From Pseudomonas sp. R28(2017) (GTDB lineage: Bacteria > Pseudomonadota > Gammaproteobacteria > Pseudomonadales > Pseudomonadaceae): 64,000 nucleotides of DNA. Where the stretch lies: contig NZ_NEHW01000020.1 of NCBI RefSeq assembly GCF_002112505.1, positions 1 through 64,000 on the forward strand, written 5' to 3'. Positions 1-7,715 of the stretch are shown here, in pieces (position 1 is the stretch's first letter; each line of letters begins with the position of its first letter). The position numbers and the translations under genes are program-made. Under the pieces are notes generated by a model that did no database searches, had not been told where the DNA came from, and was given only the letters and a program-made list of their open reading frames with translations.

Positions 1-2
1 TT

Positions 3-566
3 TTGGCCCGGGGGAGGGTTTTGGCCTTGGGGTTGGTGTGGGGGGGGGGGGGGAATCGGTTGTGTGCCGGGGTTGTGGGGGTTGGGGGGTATGTCGCGTT
101 TGCCCTGGCCAGCCTGGTGTTGGGGGCGGGTGCAGGGCTGCTGAATGGGGATACGCAAAAGAACATCATGGCCTGTGTGCCGCGGGCGCGTACCGGCATG
201 GCATCCGGGCTGAGCACCACCACCCGGTTTGCTGCCATTGTGCTCGCCATCGGTATTTTCGGTGGTGTGCTGGCTACGCGTGGCGAGCAATTGCTGCGAC
301 ACGCGCTGCAGCAGGTGGCGCCCGGGCAGTTGGGCAATGTCGCTGCCATGGCCACACGCGTTGCGGCGGGTGATATGCCAGCAGCGCTGGCGTTGGTCGA
401 ACCGGGCCTGCGCGAAACCCTCGCGCCGCTCACCCGGCAGGCCTTCATGGGCGGGTTCCAGGCGATGCTGCTGTGTGCCGGCTGCGCAGCACTGGTATTC
501 GCCGTGTTCGTCGGTGCGCTATTGAGCCGTCCGTTGCCGACCGCGGTACTGCAAACCGCGCGCTAA
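3..566 (+). CDS. MFS transporter, C-terminal fragment
   Basis: This is the 3' end of a gene that begins outside the window, so no start codon is assigned. The readable part shows hydrophobic helices around the GAGAGLLNG segment, followed by a loop with NIMACVPRARTGMASG, a helix, and a last pair of helices near the C-terminus. That pattern matches the C-terminal part of 14-helix drug:H+ antiporter-type (DHA2) MFS proteins of the inner membrane. The substrate cannot be told. The first ~30 residues are abnormally rich in Gly, Val and Trp because the DNA there is almost pure G and T; I treat them as unreliable sequence. The next gene starts 120 bases downstream and belongs to a different function. 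Confidence 0.7.
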   Translation: MARGRVLALGLVWGGGGNRLCAGVVGVGGYVAFALASLVLGAGAGLLNGDTQKNIMACVPRARTGMASGLSTTTRFAAIVLAIGIFGGVLATRGEQLLRHALQQVAPGQLGNVAAMATRVAAGDMPAALALVEPGLRETLAPLTRQAFMGGFQAMLLCAGCAALVFAVFVGALLSRPLPTAVLQTAR

Positions 567-686
567 GCTGGCTTATTGCAACTATCTTTCCTGTGCCCCA
601 CAACTATTTGAAAGCGCAGATGTCATTTTCTGCAGGCCGGCGATGTCATGGGGATACCGGCCTTAACGCACAGGAGCGAAAGGCAC

Positions 687-1538
687 ATGGCAGCACTGCA
701 CGGCAGCACGTTGGACGCAATCAAGACCAACCAGGCACAGGTGCTCAATGAGTGGGTTTCAAGCCTGGAAGCCAGCGGCGCCGCCCGCAACCTCAAGGAT
801 CAGACGCTCGGCCAGGAAACCCGCGAGTTCCTGCAACTGCTGATCGAAGGCCTGCAGGCAGACAGCGGCAACGACATTGGCGCGGCAGGGTGGGACGAAA
901 TCCGCCGGTTCCTGGAAAGACTCTCTGCCAGCCGGGCCCAGCTAGGGCATGACTCGCACCAGACGGTGTATTTCATCTTCGCCCTCAAGGGCCCGCTGTT
1001 CGGCTTGCTGCAGGCCCACTACAGCAACGAACCCGCACGCTTGGCCGAGCAGCTGTGGGTCGTCTCCGAACTGCTCGACAACTTGGGCATGCACACCATC
1101 CGCACCTACCAGAAGACGCGCGAAGCGGTGATCAAGCGCCAGCAGGAAGAGCTGCTGGAGCTGTCCACGCCGGTGGTGAAGCTGTGGGACGGTGTGCTGG
1201 CATTGCCGTTGATCGGTACACTGGACTCGCAACGCAGCCAGACCGTGATGGAATCGCTGCTGCAACGCATCGTCGACACAGGTTCGGAAATCGCCATCAT
1301 CGACATCACCGGTGTGCCGACCGTCGACACCCTGGTAGCCCAGCACCTGCTCAAGACGGTCACCGCGATCCGCCTGATGGGCGCCGATTGCATCATCAGT
1401 GGCGTGCGCCCGCAGATTGCCCAGACCATCGTGCACCTGGGGCTGGACCTGGGCACCCTGACCACCAAGGCCAACCTTGCCGACGCCTTGAAACTGGCCT
1501 TGTCGCGCCTGGGTGTGAGCCTGGCCGAGCGGGTATAG
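687..1538 (+). CDS. RsbR-like stressosome sensor (STAS co-antagonist)
   Basis: A 283-residue protein with an alpha-helical N-terminal half (about residues 1-150, the position of the non-haem globin-like sensor in Bacillus RsbR) and a C-terminal STAS domain (about 160-280). The STAS part carries PLIGTLDSQRSQ, the phospho-acceptor signature DITGVPTVDT and GVRPQIAQTIVHLGLDL, all typical of RsbR proteins. In Bacillus, RsbR and RsbS build the ~1.8 MDa stressosome that holds the RsbT kinase until stress. The site corresponding to RsbRA Thr171 appears to be Ser here (GTLDS), while the Thr205-type site is kept. I chose the ATG at 687 because AGGAG lies 11 bases ahead; an upstream in-frame ATG at 648 lacks a ribosome site. 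It opens a six-gene run with gaps or overlaps of at most 11 bases. Confidence 0.88.
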   Translation: MAALHGSTLDAIKTNQAQVLNEWVSSLEASGAARNLKDQTLGQETREFLQLLIEGLQADSGNDIGAAGWDEIRRFLERLSASRAQLGHDSHQTVYFIFALKGPLFGLLQAHYSNEPARLAEQLWVVSELLDNLGMHTIRTYQKTREAVIKRQQEELLELSTPVVKLWDGVLALPLIGTLDSQRSQTVMESLLQRIVDTGSEIAIIDITGVPTVDTLVAQHLLKTVTAIRLMGADCIISGVRPQIAQTIVHLGLDLGTLTTKANLADALKLALSRLGVSLAERV

Positions 1539-1541
1539 GCC

Positions 1542-1904
1542 ATGGAACGCATACCGATCCTGCAAATGGGCGAATTCCTGCTGGTGACCATTCAGGTCGA
1601 CATGCATGACGAGCTGGCCATGCGCCTGCAGGATGACCTTACCGACCGCATCAGCAGCACTTCGGCCCGTGGCCTGTTGATCGATATTTCCGCGCTCGAC
1701 ATGGTCGACTCGTTCATCGGCCGGATGATCGCCGACATCGCCAGCCTGTCGCGGCTGATGGATGCCCAGGTGATGCTGGTGGGCATGCAGCCGGCAGTGG
1801 CCATCACCCTGGTCGAACTGGGCCTCACCTTGCCGGGTGTCAGTACCGCGCTGAACGTCGAGCGTGGCATGCAACGGCTTCGCCAGACTGTGAGGCGCGC
1901 ATGA
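1542..1904 (+). CDS. RsbS-like stressosome scaffold (STAS antagonist)
   Basis: A 120-residue single STAS domain protein. It contains IPILQMGEFLLVTIQVD at the N-terminus, then DISALDMVDSFIGRMI with the serine (Ser57) that corresponds to RsbS Ser59 of Bacillus, and GMQPAVAITLVELGL. Length and motifs match RsbS closely, and the N-terminal sensor of RsbR is absent. RsbS is the core scaffold of the stressosome and its serine is phosphorylated by RsbT, which frees RsbT. The gene starts three bases after the rsbR-like stop, and its stop overlaps the rsbT-like start in an ATGA, so translation is probably coupled and the protein ratio fixed. Confidence 0.9.
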   Translation: MERIPILQMGEFLLVTIQVDMHDELAMRLQDDLTDRISSTSARGLLIDISALDMVDSFIGRMIADIASLSRLMDAQVMLVGMQPAVAITLVELGLTLPGVSTALNVERGMQRLRQTVRRA

Positions 1905-2305
1905 GTGCCCAGGACAGTGGCAGCCTGCCGGTACGTATCGAGCAGGATGTGGTGCTGGCCCGCCAGCTGGCCCGCAAGCTCGCCGGTGAATGCGGCATGC
2001 GCCTGGTCGACCTGACCAAGCTGGTCACTGCCGTCAGCGAACTGGCCCGCAACACCGTGGTCTACGGCGGTGGCGGCGACATGGACTGGCAGGTGCTGGA
2101 AGAGGCAGGGCGCACGGGCTTGCGCCTGGTGTTCCGCGATGAAGGCCCCGGCATTCCCGACATCAAGCTGGCGCTGACCGACGGCTGGACCTCCGGCAAC
2201 GGTCTGGGCCTGGGCCTGACCGGTGCCCGGCGCCTGGTCGATGAGTTCGAGCTGGATACCGCTCCTGGCGAGGGCACACGGGTGACGATCACACGATGGG
2301 CATGA
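1901..2305 (+). CDS. RsbT-like serine kinase (GHKL ATPase)
   Basis: A 134-residue HATPase_c protein with N box ELARNTVVYGG, G1 box DEGPGIPD and G2 box GLGLGLTGARRL, in the order and spacing of RsbT and related anti-sigma kinases. In Bacillus, RsbT phosphorylates RsbS and RsbR inside the stressosome, is released, and then activates the phosphatase RsbU. No RsbU, RsbV, RsbW or sigma-B homologue is seen in this window, so the released kinase must act on another partner; the kinases encoded next are the obvious candidates (inference). The start overlaps the preceding stop by four bases (ATGA) and its end overlaps the next gene by ten. Confidence 0.9.
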   Translation: MSAQDSGSLPVRIEQDVVLARQLARKLAGECGMRLVDLTKLVTAVSELARNTVVYGGGGDMDWQVLEEAGRTGLRLVFRDEGPGIPDIKLALTDGWTSGNGLGLGLTGARRLVDEFELDTAPGEGTRVTITRWA

Positions 2306-3312
2306 ACATCCACGCCAGCCGTACGCAGGTGCTGCCACTCGAAGACAGCAGCCAGGTCGGCCACGCACGGCGCATGGCGCAGAAACTGGCCGAGCAGCAA
2401 GGCTTCGATGGCGAGGACGCCGGGCGCGTGGCACTGCTGGCCACCGAGCTCGGCAGCAATGTGCTCAAGCATGCGCAGCGCGGTGAACTGCACCTGCGCG
2501 CGGTGCCCGGTGCCCACGGCTGCGGTATCGAACTGCTGGCCGTTGACCGCGCGCAGGGCTTCGATACCGCAACCTGCCTGGCCGATGGCTATTCCACCGG
2601 CGGCACCCAAGGCATCGGCCTGGGCGCGATAGCGCGCCTGGCCCAGGTGTTCGACGTGCACACCGATGAGCGCGGCTCGGTGATCCTGGCGCGCTTGTAC
2701 CGGCGCCACAGCGCCGACGCTGATGTTCGTATCGGCGTCAGTCACCATGCCCTGCATGACGACCCGGCCTGCGGCGACACCTGGCATGTGGCAATCGACG
2801 GCAACCGCCTCAGTGCCCTGCTGGTGGATGGCCTGGGCCACGGCCCTGACGCCGAAACCGCCGCGCAGGCCGGTGCCAGGGCGTTCGCTGCCGAGCCGTT
2901 CCTCGACCCGTTGCTGCTGATCGGGCGCCTGCACCAGGCCATGACGGGAACCCGTGGCGGTGCCGTGGCCGTCGCCCAGCATGACGCCAGCCACAACCGC
3001 CTGGCCTTCACCGGTATCGGCAACATCGGCGCCAGCCTGATCGACGGCGTGCACGCCCGTGGCCTGGCCTCGCACCCGGGCATCGTCGGCGGGCAGTACC
3101 GCAAGGCCCAGGTGTTCGACTACGCTCAGGTGAACGGCAACTTGCTGATCCTGTACAGCGACGGCCTGCAATCGCGCTGGAAACTTGAAGACTACCCTGG
3201 CCTGGTGCATCGCCACCCGGCCGTGATCGCGACCGTGCTGCACCGTGACTTCTGCCGAGGTCGGGATGACGTGACGGTACTGGTCGTCGACCTGGAGCCC
3301 TCCCATGGCTGA
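2296..3312 (+). CDS. GHKL ATPase-SpoIIE/PP2C phosphatase fusion (RsbX-like)
   Basis: A 338-residue two-domain protein. Residues ~10-135 form a second GHKL ATPase fold with an N box (ATELGSNVLKHAQ) and a G2-like loop (GTQGIGLGAIARL); the G1 region reads DRAQGFD, a weak match to DxGxG. Residues ~145-335 form a PP2C/SpoIIE phosphatase with VDGLGHGPDA, GGAVAVAQ, YSDGL and GRDDVTVLVVDL, including the Asp residues that bind Mn/Mg. In Bacillus, RsbX dephosphorylates RsbS and RsbR to reset the stressosome; this protein probably does the same, with an added ATPase or kinase-like module. ATG at 2296 is used; an ATG two codons later is possible. It overlaps both neighbours. Confidence 0.85.
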   Translation: MGMNIHASRTQVLPLEDSSQVGHARRMAQKLAEQQGFDGEDAGRVALLATELGSNVLKHAQRGELHLRAVPGAHGCGIELLAVDRAQGFDTATCLADGYSTGGTQGIGLGAIARLAQVFDVHTDERGSVILARLYRRHSADADVRIGVSHHALHDDPACGDTWHVAIDGNRLSALLVDGLGHGPDAETAAQAGARAFAAEPFLDPLLLIGRLHQAMTGTRGGAVAVAQHDASHNRLAFTGIGNIGASLIDGVHARGLASHPGIVGGQYRKAQVFDYAQVNGNLLILYSDGLQSRWKLEDYPGLVHRHPAVIATVLHRDFCRGRDDVTVLVVDLEPSHG

Positions 3313-4168
3313 ACCCGTAACCGACCAGGCGGCACTGGTGGCCCGCCTGCAGGCCGAAAACGACGCCCTGCGCGCAGAACTCGAAGAGACCAACCAGGGT
3401 GTGCTGGCGCTGTATGCCGAGCTGGACATCCAGGCCGAACAGCTGCGCCAGGCCTCGGACCTGAAAAGCCGCTTCCTGTCTTACATGAGCCACGAGTTCC
3501 GCACCCCGCTGGGCTCGATCCTGAGCATCACCAGCCTGCTCGCCGACGAGCTGGACGGCCCGTTGTCCGAAGAGCAGCACCGCCAGGTGGCGTTCGTCAG
3601 CACCGCCACCCGCGAGCTGTCGGACATGGTCGACGACCTGCTCGACCTGGCCAAGATCGAGGCCGGGCGCATCACCATCTCGCCGGCCTGGTTCGACATG
3701 CTCGACCTGTTCGCCGCCTTGCGCGGTATGTTCCGGCCGATTGTCGAAGGCAGCGCGGTGGACCTGATCTTCGAGGAGCCGGTGGGCCTGCCCAGGTTGT
3801 ACACCGACGACAAGAAGCTGGCGCAAATCCTGCGCAACTTCATTGCCAATGCGTTGAAGTTCACCGCCCGCGGGGAGGTACGCGTTTCGGCCCGGCTGCA
3901 AGGCGAGGACCAGATCCGCTTCGCCGTCAGCGACACCGGCATCGGCATCCCGGGCGGGCTGCTGAACACCTTGTTCGAGGACTTCGCCCAGGTCGATTCG
4001 CCCTTGCAGAAACGCCTGCGCGGCACCGGCCTGGGCCTGTCGCTGTGCAAGCGCTTCGCCCTGCTGCTGGGCGGCGAGGTGGGCGTGACCAGCGAGCCTG
4101 GGGTCGGCTCCTGCTTCTACGTGATCATTCCGCTGGCCCTGGCCCAGGAGAATGCCGATGAAACCTGA
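3305..4168 (+). CDS. Soluble sensor histidine kinase of the stressosome cluster
   Basis: A 287-residue histidine kinase with no membrane segment. The first ~50 residues are a predicted coiled coil (LVARLQAENDALRAELEETN). The dimerisation/phosphoacceptor domain has SHEFRTPL with His63; the catalytic domain follows with N box NFIANALKFT, G1 box DTGIGIP and G2 box GTGLGLSLCKR. No input domain is recognisable, which fits a kinase driven by another cytoplasmic protein such as the RsbT-like kinase or the stressosome itself (inference). Its start lies 8 bases inside the phosphatase gene and its end overlaps the hybrid kinase gene by 11 bases. Confidence 0.88.
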   Translation: MAEPVTDQAALVARLQAENDALRAELEETNQGVLALYAELDIQAEQLRQASDLKSRFLSYMSHEFRTPLGSILSITSLLADELDGPLSEEQHRQVAFVSTATRELSDMVDDLLDLAKIEAGRITISPAWFDMLDLFAALRGMFRPIVEGSAVDLIFEEPVGLPRLYTDDKKLAQILRNFIANALKFTARGEVRVSARLQGEDQIRFAVSDTGIGIPGGLLNTLFEDFAQVDSPLQKRLRGTGLGLSLCKRFALLLGGEVGVTSEPGVGSCFYVIIPLALAQENADET

Positions 4169-6107
4169 CCTGCGCCTGCTGATCGTCGACGACAACGCGG
4201 CCACCCGCTACGCGTTGCGCCGGCGGCTGGGCGTGCAGGGTTACGAGGTGCTTGAAGCGGGCACCGGCGGCGAAGGGCTGGCGCTGATCCGTGAGCAGCA
4301 GATAGACGCGCTCATCCTCGACGTCAACCTGCCTGACATGAGCGGTTTCGATATTGTCCGCCTGCTGCGCGAGGACGCCCGCACCGCCTTGCTGCCGGTG
4401 ATTCATGTGTCGGCAGCGTCGATCCAGAGCGGCGACATCATCACCGGCCTGAATGCCGGCGCCGATGCTTACCTGATTCACCCCGTGGACCCGGACGTCT
4501 TGCTGGCCACCCTGCGCACCCTGCTGCGCGTGCGCGACAGCGAACGGGCTCTGCGCGAGAGCGAGGCGCGCTTTCAGGAGATTTTCCGCGGCGTGTCGGC
4601 GCCCATTGCGGTGCTCGACGCCGAGCTCAAGGTGCACGAGTGCAACACGGCCTTCGTCCAGCTCGTGCAGGACAATCACCACCCCGAGTACCTGCGCGAA
4701 TGCTTTGCCAGCCAGCAGGACGCCGCGCTGTGCGAGTTGCGCGAACACATCGGCTCGGGCGAGCGCTGGAAGGGCCAGTTGGGCATGCTGGTGCACGGCC
4801 AGCCACGCGACACCGAGTGGCAGCTGTCACCTTACCGTACCCCCGGCCTTTGCCTGGTCTTTGTCGAGGATGTGACCGAGCATCGCCACCGCGAGCGCTT
4901 TCACCTGGCCCGGCTGGACGATGCCACCACACAGTTGGCCAAGGAAGTGGCGGAGCACGCCCGCACCGAAGCCCAGCTGTTGCAGCTGCAGAAAATGGAT
5001 GCCTTGGGCAGCCTCACCGGGGGCATCGCCCACGACTTCAACAACCTGTTGACCGGCGTGATCACCAGCCTCGAACTGATCCGCAAGCGCGTCACTGAAG
5101 GGCGCACGGAAAAGGTCCCCAAGTACATCGAGGCGGCGCTGGGCTCGGCCAGCAGCGCCGCCGTGCTGACTCACCGCCTGCTTGCCTTCGCCCGCCAGCA
5201 GCCGCTGGATACTCGCCCGGTGGACGTCAACCAGCACATCCGCTCGCTGGAGGTTTTGCTCGCACGGACCATTGGCGAGCGCATCATCCTCAACCTGGAT
5301 CTGTCCGATCAGTCGGCCATCGCCCTGGTCGACCCGGTGCAGCTGGAAAGCGCCGTGCTCAACCTGGTGATCAACGCCCGCGATGCCTTGCCCAAGGGCG
5401 GGCATATCTGGGTCACCACCTGCACGGCGCTGGTCCACGGTGACCCGAACCTGCGTGACGGGTCTTATGTGTCGGTGACGGTGCGTGACGATGGCTGCGG
5501 GATCGAAACGGCGCTGCTGGACAAGGTGTTCGACCCGTTCTTCACCACCAAGCCGGTGGGGCAGGGCACAGGGCTGGGGCTGTCGACCATCTATGGCTTT
5601 GCCCGCCAGTCGGGTGGGCATGTGGCGCTGCACAGTGTGCTGGGCCAGGGCACCGAGGTTACCCTGATGTTGCCCGCCACCGGCGACTGCGCTGTGGCCC
5701 CGCACCGTGAGGCAGCAGAAGACGCGCAGGGCAATGGTGAGCATGTGCTGATTGTCGAGGACATGGCTTCGGTGCGCTTGTCGGTGGCCGAAGCGCTGAC
5801 CGACGCGGGGTACCGCTGCACATTGGCATCGACCATCGATGAAGCGCTTGAACAGTTGCGGCAGGAACCGGGGCCGGATTTGCTGTTGACCGATGTCGGG
5901 TTGCCGACCTTGAGTGGGCGCGAGTTGGCGGACATGGCCAGGACCTATAGGCCCGGGTTGCCGGTTTTGTTCATGACCGGGTATGCCGATGAGGCGCTGG
6001 ACCGGCAGGCGTTTCTGGGGGAAGGCATGGATATGCTGGTGAAGCCATTCCGCTTGGGTGAGTTGTTGGAGAAAGTGAGGCGGGCGCTAGGCGCAGGGCG
6101 AGGGTAA
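4158..6107 (+). CDS. Hybrid histidine kinase (REC-PAS-HisKA-HATPase-REC)
   Basis: A 649-residue cytoplasmic protein. An N-terminal receiver has LILDVNLPD with Asp55 as likely phospho-acceptor. A PAS-like domain follows (~140-260), then a coiled linker, a kinase core with GGIAHDFNNLLTGV (phospho-His), N box NLVINARDAL, G1 DDGCGIE and G2 GTGLGLSTIYGFAR, and a C-terminal receiver with LLTDVGLPTLSG. The HDFNNL type of H box is common in large Pseudomonas hybrid kinases. The first receiver could accept phosphate from the kinase encoded just upstream. No output domain is present, so the final target must be elsewhere. ATG at 4158 is preferred to 4152 because AGGAG ends seven bases before it. Confidence 0.88.
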   Translation: MKPDLRLLIVDDNAATRYALRRRLGVQGYEVLEAGTGGEGLALIREQQIDALILDVNLPDMSGFDIVRLLREDARTALLPVIHVSAASIQSGDIITGLNAGADAYLIHPVDPDVLLATLRTLLRVRDSERALRESEARFQEIFRGVSAPIAVLDAELKVHECNTAFVQLVQDNHHPEYLRECFASQQDAALCELREHIGSGERWKGQLGMLVHGQPRDTEWQLSPYRTPGLCLVFVEDVTEHRHRERFHLARLDDATTQLAKEVAEHARTEAQLLQLQKMDALGSLTGGIAHDFNNLLTGVITSLELIRKRVTEGRTEKVPKYIEAALGSASSAAVLTHRLLAFARQQPLDTRPVDVNQHIRSLEVLLARTIGERIILNLDLSDQSAIALVDPVQLESAVLNLVINARDALPKGGHIWVTTCTALVHGDPNLRDGSYVSVTVRDDGCGIETALLDKVFDPFFTTKPVGQGTGLGLSTIYGFARQSGGHVALHSVLGQGTEVTLMLPATGDCAVAPHREAAEDAQGNGEHVLIVEDMASVRLSVAEALTDAGYRCTLASTIDEALEQLRQEPGPDLLLTDVGLPTLSGRELADMARTYRPGLPVLFMTGYADEALDRQAFLGEGMDMLVKPFRLGELLEKVRRALGAGRG

Positions 6108-6265
6108 AGCCTGAGTTCCGGCGTACGCATACCCGCATCAACGACCACCACGACATCAGGGGCAAACGCTCCGCCACAGGCGTTAACTGAGCAAGTCCTG
6201 CTAGGCACGCCTTCACCGCGTTGAGTGAACCTGTCGCGGACCGCATAACCAGGAGCTTGCGCCCG

Positions 6266-7126
6266 GTGCCCGATATTCCGACTGTCTACGCCAAACGCTT
6301 CGATGCCGTGCTTGCTTACATCGATGGCCATCTTGAGGGTGACCTCTCGGTGAGCACGCTGAGCGAGGTGGCGCATTTTTCGGCGTTTCACTTCCATCGG
6401 CAGTTCACCGCCTATGTGGGTGTGCCGGTTGCACGTTATGTGCAGCTGATGCGCCTGCGGCGTGCGGCGCATCGCCTGGCGTCCGGTGAATGCTCGGTGC
6501 TGGACGCCTCGCTCGACGCCGGCTTCGACAGCCCCGAGGCATTCAGCCGGGCCTTTCGAAGGGACTTCGGCATGACGCCCAGCGCCTTTCGACGGCAGCC
6601 GAACTGGCAGGCCTGGCATGCGGTTTTCGCTGTTCCCCACTTTTCCAGGAGCATTACCATGCAGGTACGGATGGTCGATTTCGCCGAAGTCCGGGTCGCC
6701 GCCCTCGAGCACCGCGGCCCTCCCGCGCAGCTTGACGAGAGTGTGCGCCAATTCATCCAGTGGCGCATGGGCAGCGGGCAGTCGCCGGTAGGCGCGAGCC
6801 GTACCTTCGGCATTCCATACGGCAACCCCGACACAACGCCAGCGCAAGCATTTCGCTTTGATATCTGCGGCGAGATCGACGGGGCCGTGGCGCCGAACGA
6901 CTACGGCGTCCGCGAGCTGATCATTCCCGGCGGCCGCTGTGTGGTCGTTCGTCACACCGGCTCGCCCGATCACATCGGCGAGAGCATCTATCCGATCTAT
7001 CGCGACTGGCTGCCCGGCAGCAACGAAGAACTCCGTGACCACCCGCTGTTCTTTCATTATCTGAGCGTCTTTCCTGAGACGCCGATGGACGAGTGGCAGA
7101 CGGATATCTATGTCCCGCTGCAGTAG
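6266..7126 (+). CDS. AraC-family regulator with GyrI-like effector domain
   Basis: Residues ~1-105 hold two helix-turn-helix motifs of the AraC/XylS type (LSTLSEVAHFSAFHFHRQF and SLDAGFDSPEAFSRAFRRDFG). After a linker, the C-terminal ~150 residues form a GyrI-like/AraC_E_bind domain (VDFAEVRVAALEHRGPP, FGIPYGNPD, GGRCVVVRHTGSPDHI, YRDWLPGS), as in Rob and SbmC-like proteins that bind small hydrophobic compounds. It is a likely transcription factor of unknown target. The GTG at 6266 has AGGAG ten bases upstream and is preferred; a TTG at 6221 would add 15 residues. It stands alone between the kinase cluster and the tmRNA. Confidence 0.82.
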   Translation: MPDIPTVYAKRFDAVLAYIDGHLEGDLSVSTLSEVAHFSAFHFHRQFTAYVGVPVARYVQLMRLRRAAHRLASGECSVLDASLDAGFDSPEAFSRAFRRDFGMTPSAFRRQPNWQAWHAVFAVPHFSRSITMQVRMVDFAEVRVAALEHRGPPAQLDESVRQFIQWRMGSGQSPVGASRTFGIPYGNPDTTPAQAFRFDICGEIDGAVAPNDYGVRELIIPGGRCVVVRHTGSPDHIGESIYPIYRDWLPGSNEELRDHPLFFHYLSVFPETPMDEWQTDIYVPLQ

Positions 7127-7145
7127 GGTTAAATCTGATTTTCAG

Positions 7146-7162
7146 CGTAACAGCGTGTTACG
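7146..7162. repeat. 17-bp perfect palindrome CGTAACA-GCG-TGTTACG
   Basis: The arms CGTAACA and TGTTACG are exact reverse complements around GCG. The element lies 20 bases after the araC-type stop codon and just before the tmRNA terminator. It has no T tract and is not a normal terminator. It could be a protein-binding site or the trace of a recombination event. Confidence 0.5.
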
Positions 7163-7183
7163 ACGTCGGAAGATTTTAGACAC

Positions 7184-7217
7184 AAAAAAAGACGCCCAAG
7201 GGCGTCTTCTTTTTTTG
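7184..7217 (-). terminator. Intrinsic terminator of ssrA (bidirectional)
   Basis: The hairpin AAGACGCCC / GGGCGTCTT is flanked by an A run on one side and a T run on the other, so it can stop transcripts from both strands. It lies five bases beyond the mature tmRNA 3' end. Confidence 0.85.
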
Positions 7218-7221
7218 GATT

Positions 7222-7613
7222 TGGTGGAGCCGGGGGGATTTGAACCCCCGTCCGCCAGTACTCCGCTGTCGGTACTACATGCTTAGCCGTGTCTACTGAT
7301 TTAATCCGCAGCCGCCCGACGGGCAGGGTGCTTTGGATGAGTTGGGTAAGTTTTAGTCGCTTTGCCCCCAACGTGCTACACGACGATCCTGTTCTGTATG
7401 ACAATCATTTCGGGTTTACAGGCATCCCCTGATGATTGCTGGAGCCGAAGCTACCAGGAGAGCGGGCTCAGCTGCTTACGCAGCGAGAGCGTAGCCCTCG
7501 TAGTTTTCGTCATTGGCAACTATAGAAAGTTGCAACAGTGGATTTACGAGTTCTGTTACCAACTCGGCATGCACCTAGAGTTTCGCTACCGGCGTCGAAT
7601 CCTGATCGGCCCC
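7222..7613 (-). ncRNA. ssrA: Transfer-messenger RNA (tmRNA)
   Basis: On the minus strand the RNA begins GGGGCCGATCAGGATTCGACG, whose GGATTCGACG part is the hallmark 5' end of tmRNA, and ends with the T-arm/acceptor GGGGGTTCAAATCCCCCCGG followed by CUCCACCA. The paired 5' and 3' ends form the tRNA-like domain. The internal reading frame at 7476-7517 (minus) encodes the proteolysis tag ANDENYEGYALAA and ends in TAA. Length is 392 bases, as usual in pseudomonads. It rescues stalled ribosomes together with SmpB, encoded about 7.5 kb away. A terminator follows directly and a TATACT -10 box lies upstream. The 3' end of tmRNA genes is a well-known integration site for mobile elements. Confidence 0.97.
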
Positions 7614-7655
7614 ACACTAGCTCTTGGCTAACGCACCTTACGGCACGTGAGGCGG

Positions 7656-7684
7656 AGTATACGCCATTGCGCGGGCGACGTCGA
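7656..7684 (-). promoter_or_regulatory. Probable ssrA promoter
   Basis: On the minus strand a -10 box TATACT (7656-7661) lies 17 bases from a weak -35 TCGACG (7679-7684). Transcription would begin near 7649, leaving a ~36-base 5' leader to be removed by RNase P. Confidence 0.55.
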
Positions 7685-7715
7685 CAGCCGGTCCTGTCGC
7701 CCGCGCAGCGAGGGC

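Noticed and set aside
3305-6107. Kinase pair as a phage or flagellar system
   Set aside because: No phage, flagellar or chemotaxis genes nearby; overlap with rsbRST genes is the stronger clue.
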